NCBI GenBank assembly: GCA_015069695.1
Contig: JADCRZ010000057.1
Location: 1 to 32,447, forward strand
Length of the DNA stretch: 32,447 nucleotides
From: Williamsia sp.
Lineage (GTDB): Bacteria > Bacteroidota > Bacteroidia > Chitinophagales > Chitinophagaceae
Reading direction: 5' to 3'
Shown here: positions 1 to 7,633 of the stretch, piece by piece
How positions within the stretch are numbered: the stretch's first letter is position 1
How the letters are laid out: every line of letters begins with the position of its first letter
Notes under the pieces: model-generated
What the model saw: only the letters and a program-made list of their open reading frames with translations
Databases searched by the model: none
What the model was told of the DNA's origin: nothing
Position numbers and translations under genes: made by a program

Positions 1-251
1 CAACGAACACGCCCGGTAGTGTACTACAGCTAAATTCATGCAAAGGCTGAAAGAAGAATTACCCTCCAGATCTAGCTTGTTCGTTGTAGCGCAGTGCAGT
101 AAATTTTAGCCCCTTTCAAACAGCCTTGATTTTTTTTGCTACTTTTTTTTATCAAGAAAAAAAAGTAGACGGAGTCTAAGCATTAGCGCAAAAACGAAGA
201 CGGAGTCTCAAAAAACGCTAATTTTATATCTCCTAAACAGTACCACCTCAT
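1..251. other. AT-rich non-coding leader with several small repeats
   Basis: No gene is visible here. Direct inspection shows CAACGAACA at 1-9 with its reverse complement at 78-86. A perfect 12-bp inverted repeat, CTACTTTTTTTT at 139-150 and AAAAAAAAGTAG at 157-168, flanks a 6-nt loop. ATTAGCG at 182-188 is complemented by CGCTAAT at 216-222. The 11-mer AGACGGAGTCT occurs at 167-177 and again at 198-208, 31 bp apart, and each copy is itself an AGAC-NNN-GTCT dyad. The stretch TAATTTTA at about 219-226 could be a weak -7 box for the gene starting at 252, but no -33 element was found. The block may combine an upstream terminator with the promoter or operator of the next gene. Confidence 0.6.
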
Positions 252-881
252 ATGAGCAATCTGGCAAAACGCATTCTTTCAACCTTTGTTGAAATGGATG
301 AAAGCCCCGAGAAAAAGCCTGAACAATCAGCTGCTGCCGCTTCCCTTCCCAGAAATACAGACGCCGTTACCAGCACCAGCACCGTGGTGTTTGCATCCGA
401 TAAATTCAAGGTGTACTTCGACAACCTGTTCAAAGACACCAATTTTCCCGGTCCCGACTACTTTGAATTCTCCCGGATGATAGAAGCCATGAGCGCCATT
501 CCGGATGAAAAGACCCGGTTTGTTTCAGCCTATGCCGGCCTTTCGCTGCAAGGCCTCGACAAAGACAAGCTGCTCAAAACAGCCAACCAGTATTTGCAGG
601 TGATCGACAGCGATGCCAAAAACTTTCAGTCCACCGTGGATAAAGCCCTGCAGGAAAAAGTAGTGGGCAAGAAAAAAGAAATGGAAGCTACAGCTAAACG
701 GATACAGGAACTATCCAGGGAAATCAACGAACTAAACACCAAAATAGAAGCCCTGAACAACGATGTTCGTGAAAACGAAGAAAAAATCCATTCCAATTCG
801 AACACCTACAAGCAAGAATCCGACAATATGAAAAACAAGATCTTGCAAGACGTTCAAAAAATCAATCAATACATCTCTTAA
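252..881 (+). CDS. hypothetical soluble coiled-coil protein
   Basis: A 209-residue protein of unknown function, probably cytoplasmic because no signal peptide or membrane segment is visible. The first 45 residues are charged and low in complexity, with a run of Ala and Pro. Residues about 50-125 look globular and helical (aromatic residues near FDNLFKD and DYFEFSRM). Residues about 130-205 form a heptad-rich coiled coil dominated by Lys, Glu, Asn and Gln. The ATG at 252 follows the repeat-rich leader. The stop at 879-881 lies 12 nt before the likely ATG of the next gene, also a coiled-coil protein, so the two are probably cotranscribed and may interact. I do not recognise the family. A PspA- or TelA-associated helper is possible, but that is only a resemblance of layout. 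Confidence 0.75.
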   Translation: MSNLAKRILSTFVEMDESPEKKPEQSAAAASLPRNTDAVTSTSTVVFASDKFKVYFDNLFKDTNFPGPDYFEFSRMIEAMSAIPDEKTRFVSAYAGLSLQGLDKDKLLKTANQYLQVIDSDAKNFQSTVDKALQEKVVGKKKEMEATAKRIQELSREINELNTKIEALNNDVRENEEKIHSNSNTYKQESDNMKNKILQDVQKINQYIS

Positions 882-893
882 TTGTCTACAAAA

Positions 894-1892
894 ATGGAAA
901 ATACACTCACCTTAAAAGATAAAACTCCCGGTTGGTTCTCAGAGCCTAAAAATATTGCTACAACGGTTGTAGGTGTGGCCTTTCTGGGCGCACTGGCTTA
1001 TTTCTTTCTTACCTACGTACTTCCCTGGCTGGTAAAAGTTACCTGGAACACCGTAAACCTGGTCATTGGCGGCGTAGTACTGGCATTTTTGCTGCTGCTG
1101 GTCACCAACGGCAAGTTCTGGCGCGCCATCAAATACTTTTCTGAATTTGTGGCCAACTACACCATCGGTCTGGCTATTGAGCTGAACCCGTTCAAAATCC
1201 TGGAGTACAAGATAGAACAAGGATATGAAGACAGAAAGGTCCTGTACCAGCAAGCCGCCAAGCTAAAAGGCAAGCAAGCTGAACTCTCCGACAAGGTAAA
1301 GGAAAAAGACAAGGAGCTGAAGCTGAATGTAGAAAAGGTAAAGATCCTTCAAAAAGAAAACCCGGGTTCCAAGCAGCTTGATCTGTATGCCAACAATGTA
1401 ACCCGCAACAAAGAATACATCGACAATGTAACGCCGATTATCACAGATCTGAACAAGCTGATCAAATTTGCAGATACGGCTTATGAGGACAGCGGCATCA
1501 TGCTCGAAGACGCCAAGATGGACCTGGAAGCCAAAAAAGACCTGTATTATTCTGTTACGACCGGACTTTCAGCTGTATCATCAGCCATGCGCGCGTTCAA
1601 AGGCGATGATGAACTGAACCGGGATGCAGAAAAAGCCCTGTCTATCCTGAAAGTGAAGATTGGCGAAAAGATCGGCAACATCAAATCAGCCATTGATGTA
1701 ACGTCGAAGTTTATGGATGACAAGGCGCTGGAAGACAAAGCCAAGTCATCGCAGGCGATCGAGCTGATCAACCAGTTCGATACACGCAAAGACTTTACCT
1801 ATTCAGACACCCTGCTGACCGACAGCACCAAAGACCAGGGCCGCCTCAAAGACGTTTACATGGGCGACCGCTATAAGAATTTGCTGGATTAG
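894..1892 (+). CDS. hypothetical membrane-anchored coiled-coil protein
   Basis: A 332-residue protein starting at the ATG at 894; an in-frame TTG at 882 would add four residues but is less likely. Two hydrophobic helices lie at residues about 22-46 and 52-72, joined by a very short turn, so the rest is probably cytoplasmic. A long Lys/Glu-rich helical region follows, with a coiled coil at about 112-175 and further helices to about 290. The helical body recalls PspA/Vipp1-type membrane-stress proteins in character, but I see no diagnostic motif and the membrane hairpin is unlike soluble PspA. The gene is probably in an operon with the preceding coiled-coil gene. Its stop (TAG, 1890-1892) overlaps the stop of convergent nagA by 4 bp. 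Function unknown. Confidence 0.75.
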   Translation: MENTLTLKDKTPGWFSEPKNIATTVVGVAFLGALAYFFLTYVLPWLVKVTWNTVNLVIGGVVLAFLLLLVTNGKFWRAIKYFSEFVANYTIGLAIELNPFKILEYKIEQGYEDRKVLYQQAAKLKGKQAELSDKVKEKDKELKLNVEKVKILQKENPGSKQLDLYANNVTRNKEYIDNVTPIITDLNKLIKFADTAYEDSGIMLEDAKMDLEAKKDLYYSVTTGLSAVSSAMRAFKGDDELNRDAEKALSILKVKIGEKIGNIKSAIDVTSKFMDDKALEDKAKSSQAIELINQFDTRKDFTYSDTLLTDSTKDQGRLKDVYMGDRYKNLLD

Positions 1893-2992
1893 TTTTCGAG
1901 TGTCTCAACAACATTCAATGCATCATCAAATACAAGAAAGGAAGCGTGGCTTCCTTTCTTGATTATACCCAGGCCGGATTCCCCCGGAAGCAGGCGGGCC
2001 GGGTAAAGGGAAGCCATTCTGAGGGCTTCGTCCAGCGCAATGCCTACGTGCTGCACAGCATTCCGCACACATTGCATCATGGTAAGGGAAGAACCGGAGA
2101 GGGTGCCATCAGGCAGGGTATAGCGGTCTCCCTTAAACACATGCTGGTACTCGCCTTCTGCAGTAGGCGTAACAGCATCCGTAATAAAAAACATTCTTTC
2201 CTGCAGGAGCCTTTTACTGATGCGTACGGCTGCAAAATCAACATGCACGCCATCGCATACCACGGAGCTTACGACACCTGGATGATCGTAGATGGCGCCT
2301 ACCATGCCCGGCTCCCGGCTTTGAAAAGCCGACATGGCATTGAACAGGTGGGTGGCGGCCGGGATGCCGCTGTTAAAAGCTGCTGTTGCTTCGCGGTAGG
2401 TAGCGTTGCTATGCCCTGCTGAAACAAGCACGCCCTGCTTCAGCAGCCAATCAATAACTTCCCCATCGCAGCATTCAGGTGCGAGGGTCATCATTTTTAC
2501 AATGCCTTGTCCCTCATCAAGCAGCTCCTGCACTTCCCGGAGTACCGGCCTTTTGATACAATGTTCCAGGTGGGCACCTCTTTTTACCGGATTGATATAA
2601 GGCCCCTCCAGGTGCAATCCCAACAAACCTTTGCCACCCTGCTCCTGGTACAGGCGGGCCACTTCCATGCCCTTCCTGAACTTTTCGATCGAGTTGGTGG
2701 CCATGGTAATCATAAAGTGGACGGCACCTCCTTGTCTGCAGTATTCGTAGGTCGCCTCAAGGGCGGCCACAGACAAATCCTGTGAGAACAGCAATCCGTT
2801 CCCGCCATACAGCTGCAGGTCGATCAGGGAAGGAGCTAAATTCTTTCCCTGCAGATCGTGCCGCAGATAAGAAGCCGGGATAGCCGCCTCTTCAACAATA
2901 CCGGTGACCATGCCTTTGCTCACCAGCACGGCTTTCCCCGAGAGCACTTCGCTCCCCGTATATACGGGTCCGTTATAAATAGCTTTCTCCAT
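1889..2992 (-). CDS. nagA: N-acetylglucosamine-6-phosphate deacetylase
   Basis: Hydrolyses GlcNAc-6-phosphate to glucosamine-6-phosphate and acetate in amino-sugar and peptidoglycan recycling; cytoplasmic. The 367 residues match NagA length. Visible motifs are IDLQLYGG (about 57-64), HLEGPYI (127-133, metal ligand Glu129), GHS (193-195), THLFNAM (214-220), CDGVHV (246-251) and the catalytic Asp in FITDAV (about 272). In the N-terminal motif the HxH of many amidohydrolases is QxY, close to the QxN of the E. coli enzyme, which fits the single-metal type. The ATG at 2990-2992 overlaps the end of the upstream nitrilase gene by 20 bp, implying translational coupling. No nagB or GlcNAc transporter is in the window. 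The 3' end overlaps the convergent gene by 4 bp. Confidence 0.93.
   Translation of the reverse strand: MEKAIYNGPVYTGSEVLSGKAVLVSKGMVTGIVEEAAIPASYLRHDLQGKNLAPSLIDLQLYGGNGLLFSQDLSVAALEATYEYCRQGGAVHFMITMATNSIEKFRKGMEVARLYQEQGGKGLLGLHLEGPYINPVKRGAHLEHCIKRPVLREVQELLDEGQGIVKMMTLAPECCDGEVIDWLLKQGVLVSAGHSNATYREATAAFNSGIPAATHLFNAMSAFQSREPGMVGAIYDHPGVVSSVVCDGVHVDFAAVRISKRLLQERMFFITDAVTPTAEGEYQHVFKGDRYTLPDGTLSGSSLTMMQCVRNAVQHVGIALDEALRMASLYPARLLPGESGLGIIKKGSHASFLVFDDALNVVETLEN
1933..1961 (+). terminator. hairpin inside the nagA 3' end, candidate terminator for the upstream coiled-coil operon
   Basis: A perfect 12-bp inverted repeat (1933-1944 and 1950-1961) with a 5-nt loop CGTGG lies 41 bp past the stop of the + strand gene ending at 1892. 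Its 3' arm is U-rich, followed by ATTATA. It is coding sequence for the C-terminus of nagA on the other strand. It could stop + strand transcripts before they run antisense through nagA. The T-tract is weak, so the call is tentative. Confidence 0.4.
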
Positions 2993-3866
2993 CTTTTCTG
3001 TCTATTGCTTGATCTTCGTTTGCGAAGATCATAAAATGATCCGTGTCCCGCCAGAAAGGAAACTTATCCCGGATGTCTAACAGTTCGTCCTTCTGCAGGG
3101 TAAAGGTAAAGACGTCATCCTTGTGGGCTTTGTGGTACATGATCTCGCCCAGCGGATCGATCACCATGGAATCACCGCTGTAGTAAATGCCGTTGCCGTC
3201 GGTACCGGTTCTGTTTACACCAATTACATAACACTGGTTTTCGATAGCCCTTGCCTGCAGCAGGGTTTTCCAGGCCAGGCTGCGCCGTTCGGGCCAGTTG
3301 GCAACATATACCAGCACGTCATATTCCGGTTCGGAGGGAATACTCAGGGCATCAAAATTGGATACCCTTCTTTTGCGCTCCAGCGGAGACATCAACGATT
3401 GCTGGCTTGCCCAAACCGGGAAGCGCAGGTCGTAACAAATCTGGAAATGGATCCGCCACTTTTTTACGGAGGTCACCAGCCGTTTGATGCCCCGCGTGTA
3501 GTGCTGGTCTTCTCCGGCGTAAGCAAACAGGTGGCGTTTGTCGTAATAACCATACTGTCCCACGGGCAGCATCCAGATCAGGCGGTTGTAATAATTCTGG
3601 TTTTCTTCTATCATCAGGCTGCCGGTTACTACAAGCCGGTTTTCCCGTGCCACCCTTTCCATCCATTGCACCGAAGGGCCATCCATCCGCTCTGCCAGTT
3701 GTTGGGGCCGCATGCTGAACCCGGTGCTGAACATCTCCGGCAGCACAACCATTTCTGTTGTTCCTTTTACGGACTGGATCTTTTCCTCAAACATCTTCAG
3801 GTTGGCTTCCCGGTCTTCCCAATGCAGCTGCGACTGGATCAGCGTTATCGTAAGTGGCGTAGACAT
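2973..3866 (-). CDS. carbon-nitrogen hydrolase, omega-amidase (YafV/Nit2-like)
   Basis: A nitrilase-superfamily amidase of 297 residues. By family it probably hydrolyses alpha-keto acid omega-amides such as 2-oxoglutaramate (metabolite repair). The catalytic triad is visible: Glu44 in LPEMF, Lys110 in YDKRHLF and Cys144 in ICYDLRFP. YVANWPERRS, ARAIENQ and GVNRTGTDGNG are typical of the YafV omega-amidase group. I chose the ATG at 3864-3866 because the homologous region begins there; an upstream in-frame start would add 20 unlikely residues. Compared with YafV-type enzymes as I recall them, about 25 extra residues lie between the catalytic Cys loop and YVANWP, rich in Arg, Lys and Ser. The gene is upstream of nagA, overlaps it by 20 bp, and is divergent from the DUF4265-like gene 50 bp away. 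Confidence 0.88.
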   Translation of the reverse strand: MSTPLTITLIQSQLHWEDREANLKMFEEKIQSVKGTTEMVVLPEMFSTGFSMRPQQLAERMDGPSVQWMERVARENRLVVTGSLMIEENQNYYNRLIWMLPVGQYGYYDKRHLFAYAGEDQHYTRGIKRLVTSVKKWRIHFQICYDLRFPVWASQQSLMSPLERKRRVSNFDALSIPSEPEYDVLVYVANWPERRSLAWKTLLQARAIENQCYVIGVNRTGTDGNGIYYSGDSMVIDPLGEIMYHKAHKDDVFTFTLQKDELLDIRDKFPFWRDTDHFMIFANEDQAIDRKDGESYL

Positions 3867-3916
3867 AGGTGGTGGTAATGTTGTTCGTAAAGGTATAACT
3901 TGCGCTCTTATCAACC

Positions 3917-4384
3917 ATGATACCACAAAAAGACACCGACGTAAAGATATTGTTCAGGTCTTATAACGACCTGCTGGAGCAGGATGCCGTAGAAAGCATG
4001 TGGGCAAACGTGGTTGACAGCACCGTCGGTTATTACAAGATCGACAACATTCCGCTGTATGTTCCCCTGCTTGCCAGCGATGATATTATCCAGGCAGAGT
4101 ACGATGAGGAAGAAGGCATGCTTACATACAGGCAAACCATACAACCTTCGGGCAATTCAACCATCTGGGTAGTGATGACGGATGAAGAAGTAGACATAGA
4201 TGATGTAAGAAAACGGCTGTACGACCTTGGCTGCAATTCAGAAGCACCCAGCGACCAGTACTTTTCCCTGGAGATCAAAGCAACCATCAATTACCTGCGC
4301 ATCAAAGACGAACTAAACCGCCTGCGGACAGATGGCATTATTGATTATGTAGAACCTTGTCTTTCTGTTCAGCACCAGTATTAA
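3917..4384 (+). CDS. DUF4265-like hypothetical protein
   Basis: A 155-residue acidic protein with no signal peptide or membrane helix, so probably cytoplasmic. Its layout resembles DUF4265 proteins: an N-terminal strand VKILFRSY, then a VESMWANVV segment, then a GYYKIDNIPLYVPLLASDDII segment, and a C-terminal alpha/beta part with WVVM and a region on residue ordering (EVDIDDVRKRLYDLGC). The family assignment is from memory of that pattern. Biochemical function is unknown. It stands alone on the + strand between two minus-strand groups. The stop at 4382-4384 is followed at once by a hairpin that serves mainly the convergent hsp20 gene. Confidence 0.7.
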   Translation: MIPQKDTDVKILFRSYNDLLEQDAVESMWANVVDSTVGYYKIDNIPLYVPLLASDDIIQAEYDEEEGMLTYRQTIQPSGNSTIWVVMTDEEVDIDDVRKRLYDLGCNSEAPSDQYFSLEIKATINYLRIKDELNRLRTDGIIDYVEPCLSVQHQY

Positions 4385-4418
4385 TAAAAAAGGTGATGGC
4401 CCCCATAGCCACCACCTT
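4385..4418 (-). terminator. Rho-independent terminator of hsp20
   Basis: On the minus strand an 11-bp stem (arms 4408-4418 and 4390-4400, one mismatch) with a 7-nt loop is followed by a run of U residues at 4385-4391. It lies 24 bp past the hsp20 stop. On the + strand it has no U-tract, although the hairpin would also form there. Confidence 0.75.
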
Positions 4419-4441
4419 GTGCATGTGCAGGAATCATCTCC

Positions 4442-4837
4442 CTAACTTACCTGTATTTCCTGCGTTGCCACTTCTTTACCGGGAATGACCGGCAGACTTA
4501 CCTGCAGCACACCATCCAGGTATTTCGCGGTGATGGCGGCTGTGTTGATGGTTTCATCCAGGGTAACGGTTCTCTTAAATCCGCCCCTGCTGTATTCGCG
4601 GCTCACCCAGTTGAATTGGGGAAAGTCTTCGGGGGGTGAATAGGAGACCGTGAGCTCGGCACCTTTTACATCCAGGTGAAAATGTTCTTTGATGCGGCCC
4701 GGTGCAAACACCAGCATTTCATAGCTGTTGTCTGTTTTGTAAATGTTGATGGCAGCTCTTTCCATCGAGCGGAGAAACAGGTGCCGGTTCCTGCCTCCGT
4801 AATTGCCTTTTGCGGCATGTGCATGATTGTGATACAT
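4442..4837 (-). CDS. small heat shock protein, Hsp20/alpha-crystallin family
   Basis: An ATP-independent holdase chaperone of 131 residues. The alpha-crystallin domain occupies about residues 28-125: NIYKTDNSYEMLVFAPG starts it, a central FNWVSREYSRGGFKRTV strand is the equivalent of the E-Y-x-x-G-x-F-x-R signature, and AKYLDGVLQVSLPV near the end corresponds to the conserved A-x-x-x-x-G-V-L motif. The N-terminal arm is short, with a His/Asn/Gly-rich stretch. I chose the ATG at 4835-4837; an upstream TTG at 4861 would add eight residues. It is 73 bp downstream of the LytTR regulator on the same strand and could be read through from that operon or have its own promoter. A terminator follows. 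Confidence 0.88.
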   Translation of the reverse strand: MYHNHAHAAKGNYGGRNRHLFLRSMERAAINIYKTDNSYEMLVFAPGRIKEHFHLDVKGAELTVSYSPPEDFPQFNWVSREYSRGGFKRTVTLDETINTAAITAKYLDGVLQVSLPVIPGKEVATQEIQVS

Positions 4838-4910
4838 GACTTCTATTTTTATCGGGAACAAGATCGTTCCTGTTGGGGTAGACGGACAAGCAGGGAAAAT
4901 ACTTTAGGGT

Positions 4911-5663
4911 CTAAATCTTTCTGCCACTCAATCCCCTTTTCACTGCTTCGCGCTGGCTTTTGGAAACAGGAATCCTGGTAGCATCTTTCAGCAGGAGAGA
5001 GCCGCCATCTTCCTTGATCCAGCTTTTGACCCAGCCTGGATTCACCAGGTGCGATTGATGGGTACGCAGGAAACCATGACTATGCAGCAGGCCATCGTAT
5101 TCCTTGAGTGTTTGAGAGACCAGGATCTTTTCTCCCCCCTGCAGATAGAAATAAGTATACGTGTTGCTGGCCTCACAACGGATAATATCACTGACCGGGA
5201 CATAGCGGATCTCATCCTGCAGGGGAAGGGCAATTACGGGTGGTGTTTCCTTGCCGGATTTCAGGTAACTCACCAGGTACTCCAGCCTGTCGTTCGTTTT
5301 GCGCTGGGATAGTTTCACGCGGGCTTTTTGCACAGCAGCCTGCAGCTCTTCCACATCAATGGGTTTGAGCAGATAATCAAGCGCAGAAAATTTTACAGCC
5401 TGGATGCCGTATTGATCATAAGCTGTCACAAAAATGATCTCGAAATGGATCTGCTCCAGTTGCTTGAGCAATTCAAAACCAGAACGGCCGTGCAGCTGGA
5501 TGTCAAGGAACAGGAGTTCCGGCCGGTGTTTTTGAACAAGCCGGAGCCCCTCTTCTATGCTGCCGGCGTGGGCCACTACGGTAATATCGGGGCAATAGCG
5601 TTGCAGTAAATTGTGCAGGTTCTCCCGGTTGGGTGCTTCATCGTCAATGATCATGGAGCGCAT
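4911..5663 (-). CDS. LytTR-family response regulator
   Basis: A DNA-binding two-component regulator of 250 residues. The receiver domain (about 1-120) shows the acidic pair Asp7/Asp8, the phospho-acceptor Asp54 in LLFLDIQLHG, a Thr in FVTAYD and Lys in LLKPID. A LytTR DNA-binding domain fills about 145-247, with DIIRCEASNTYTYFYL and FLRTHQSHLVNPGWVK, both typical of the fold. The ATG at 5661-5663 overlaps the end of the sensor kinase gene by 20 bp, so the pair is translationally coupled. Targets are not shown by the sequence; the adjacent hsp20 on the same strand and the divergent glp genes are only positional candidates. Confidence 0.93.
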   Translation of the reverse strand: MRSMIIDDEAPNRENLHNLLQRYCPDITVVAHAGSIEEGLRLVQKHRPELLFLDIQLHGRSGFELLKQLEQIHFEIIFVTAYDQYGIQAVKFSALDYLLKPIDVEELQAAVQKARVKLSQRKTNDRLEYLVSYLKSGKETPPVIALPLQDEIRYVPVSDIIRCEASNTYTYFYLQGGEKILVSQTLKEYDGLLHSHGFLRTHQSHLVNPGWVKSWIKEDGGSLLLKDATRIPVSKSQREAVKRGLSGRKI

Positions 5664-7404
5664 GCAGGTAGCCGTTTAGCTGGATAGAAATGGTGGTGCC
5701 GGTAAGATCGGATTTTTTATGCAGGCTGATGGGATTTTCCTTGTGCAGGCGGTTGAGCAGATCGATCCTTTCCTGCGAAAGCCGGGTGCCATTCCCATGG
5801 AGTGGACTTCCATCCTGAAACCCATTGCCGTTGTCCTTTACTTCTATCAGCAGGGCATCCTCTTTTATCTTGAAGCGGATGGAGATATGGCCGTTTTCAT
5901 GCATGGATGATACGCCATGCTTGACTGCATTTTCCACAAAGGGCTGCAGCAGCATGGCCGGGATTTCTGTATTGGCCGCATCGATGCCTTCCTCTACCCG
6001 GATCTCGTACCTGAATCCAAAACGCATTTGCTCCATCTGGAGATAGATTTCCAGCAGGGTGCATTCTTCATCGATTGTTACGCCATCCTGCTTTTTTTCT
6101 TCCAGCACATTGCGGGTGAGCCGGGCAAATTTGTGGAGGTACCGGTTGGTGGCATCTACATCGTTTTTGTTGATCAGGTTCTGGATGCCTGCCAGGGCAT
6201 TGAACATAAAGTGCGGATTTAACTGCGAGCGCACAGACCGGAGCTGCAGGCGGGCGATTTCTTTTTGCTGCGCTTCCCTGGTCAGGCGGCGCCTGTGAAG
6301 AAAATAATAGATGCCGAAAACGGTTGCAAAAACCAGCAGGCATGCGCCGATGATGAGACCAACCTGGGCTGAGGTGAAGGCCCTGGCTTCTGCCGGCAGT
6401 ACAGTGAAAGGGATAGCCAGGGCCTTGTTCATGGTATTCCTCTTAAAATCATCCGGCGCTTCCGGTACAACAAGGATCTCATACTCGCCCGGCTTGTTGA
6501 AATAAGCAGAACTGACACGCAGGAGGGGATTGGGTGAATAGTAGGTGAGCGTCCAGTCGTTGGAAACATAGACCGTATCTGTTTTGCCGCTGATAATTCT
6601 TTTCAGATAAACATTGTACATATCATTTTGCAGGGTCTGTTCTATTTCAACAGCGATGTGATTGATGCTGTCTGACCAGGGAAAGCGGATGTCTCCCCTC
6701 TCCAGCTTGTGAAAGACCTTTTTACCCTTTGCGTAACCGGCACTATCTTTTCCTTCAACCTGAAAGGATTCTTCCGAATAATATTTGGAACTGTTATGCG
6801 GGATAAGATGTTGCTGGTGGGGACGGAAAAGATATTTGTTGTTATAGCTCACCGCAATGTATTTGAGCCTGGCAGGTGGAAGGAACAAGTCGTTGAAGGT
6901 CCATATGCTTCTGTCGTAGTAATGCTTTGTGCTGTAAAACTCAAGCCGGAGGATCCGGTTGCGCGTGCTGAACTTTCCCAGGTAAGCATACGCAATCTTG
7001 TTGTTGCTTCGGAAATCATGGGGCTTTGTCCAGGGAACAATTTCGGTGCTGTCGTTCTCTACGATATGATACATAAATTCACCGGCATTCTGTGCGGCAA
7101 CGCCAGCTGCAGCCAGTTCCACTTCATCAACGTTATTCAGCCAGTACAAAGCTCCCTTACCATAGTAACCAACACTGCCAGTGGTAGAATTCCCGGTTTT
7201 TACCGTCTTCCGATCGTACCGGATAAATAGCTGGTAGTCGATTCCCTTTACTTTCAACCTGGCCCATTTTTCTGCACTGCTTTCCATCTTGTACTGCCAA
7301 CTGGTTGTATCGGGGGAATACAAAGTGTTGACCGTATCCATTCTCTGTGCATGAAGCCTTCCCACCAGGAGAACCATCGCCATCAAACATAATGTGCTTT
7401 TCAT
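5644..7404 (-). CDS. LytS-like sensor histidine kinase
   Basis: A 586-residue membrane kinase that should phosphorylate the LytTR regulator encoded just downstream. Residues 1-20 are a signal peptide ending in LHAQ. A large periplasmic domain of about 325 residues follows, with no heme, PAS or beta-propeller motif that I can see. One transmembrane helix lies at about 347-369. The His_kinase domain (PF06580 type) has the phospho-acceptor His398 in SQLNPHFMFNAL. The ATPase part shows LLQPFVENAVKHG (N box) and DNGNGF (G1 box). The gene is divergent from glpD, separated by 229 bp. The stimulus is unknown. Confidence 0.92.
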   Translation of the reverse strand: MKSTLCLMAMVLLVGRLHAQRMDTVNTLYSPDTTSWQYKMESSAEKWARLKVKGIDYQLFIRYDRKTVKTGNSTTGSVGYYGKGALYWLNNVDEVELAAAGVAAQNAGEFMYHIVENDSTEIVPWTKPHDFRSNNKIAYAYLGKFSTRNRILRLEFYSTKHYYDRSIWTFNDLFLPPARLKYIAVSYNNKYLFRPHQQHLIPHNSSKYYSEESFQVEGKDSAGYAKGKKVFHKLERGDIRFPWSDSINHIAVEIEQTLQNDMYNVYLKRIISGKTDTVYVSNDWTLTYYSPNPLLRVSSAYFNKPGEYEILVVPEAPDDFKRNTMNKALAIPFTVLPAEARAFTSAQVGLIIGACLLVFATVFGIYYFLHRRRLTREAQQKEIARLQLRSVRSQLNPHFMFNALAGIQNLINKNDVDATNRYLHKFARLTRNVLEEKKQDGVTIDEECTLLEIYLQMEQMRFGFRYEIRVEEGIDAANTEIPAMLLQPFVENAVKHGVSSMHENGHISIRFKIKEDALLIEVKDNGNGFQDGSPLHGNGTRLSQERIDLLNRLHKENPISLHKKSDLTGTTISIQLNGYLHALHDH

Positions 7405-7633
7405 ATGTATAATTATGCGTCAAAGCTGTTGCATCTTCAGCTGATACAAAATACCCAAACAGCATCAGACAGCAGCGGGTCAGTATTTGCCATAATTTAC
7501 AAAGAATTTTGATCAGGAGTTTACCAATCGACGGCGAGAAGCCGCCTCAAACTTTGTCCTCTCATCCTAAGATCCCCGGGATCCCGGTTCCAGCCAGTTT
7601 CCATAACTTTAACCTCTATCTAGCACCCTCATC
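7405..7633. promoter_or_regulatory. divergent intergenic region between the sensor kinase and glpD, with a 12-bp palindrome
   Basis: The 229-bp gap must hold promoters for the two-component operon and the glp operon. A perfect palindrome CCGGGATCCCGG lies at 7576-7587, 46 bp before the glpD start, and a small CGGC-GAGAA-GCCG hairpin at 7532-7544. TAACTTTA at 7604-7611 resembles a -7 box but has no TTG at the right distance. Which of these are functional cannot be told from sequence alone. Confidence 0.4.

Noticed and set aside
939-1253. Antisense reading frames over the coiled-coil genes and nagA
   Set aside because: They shadow well-supported genes on the other strand and show no domain or start context.
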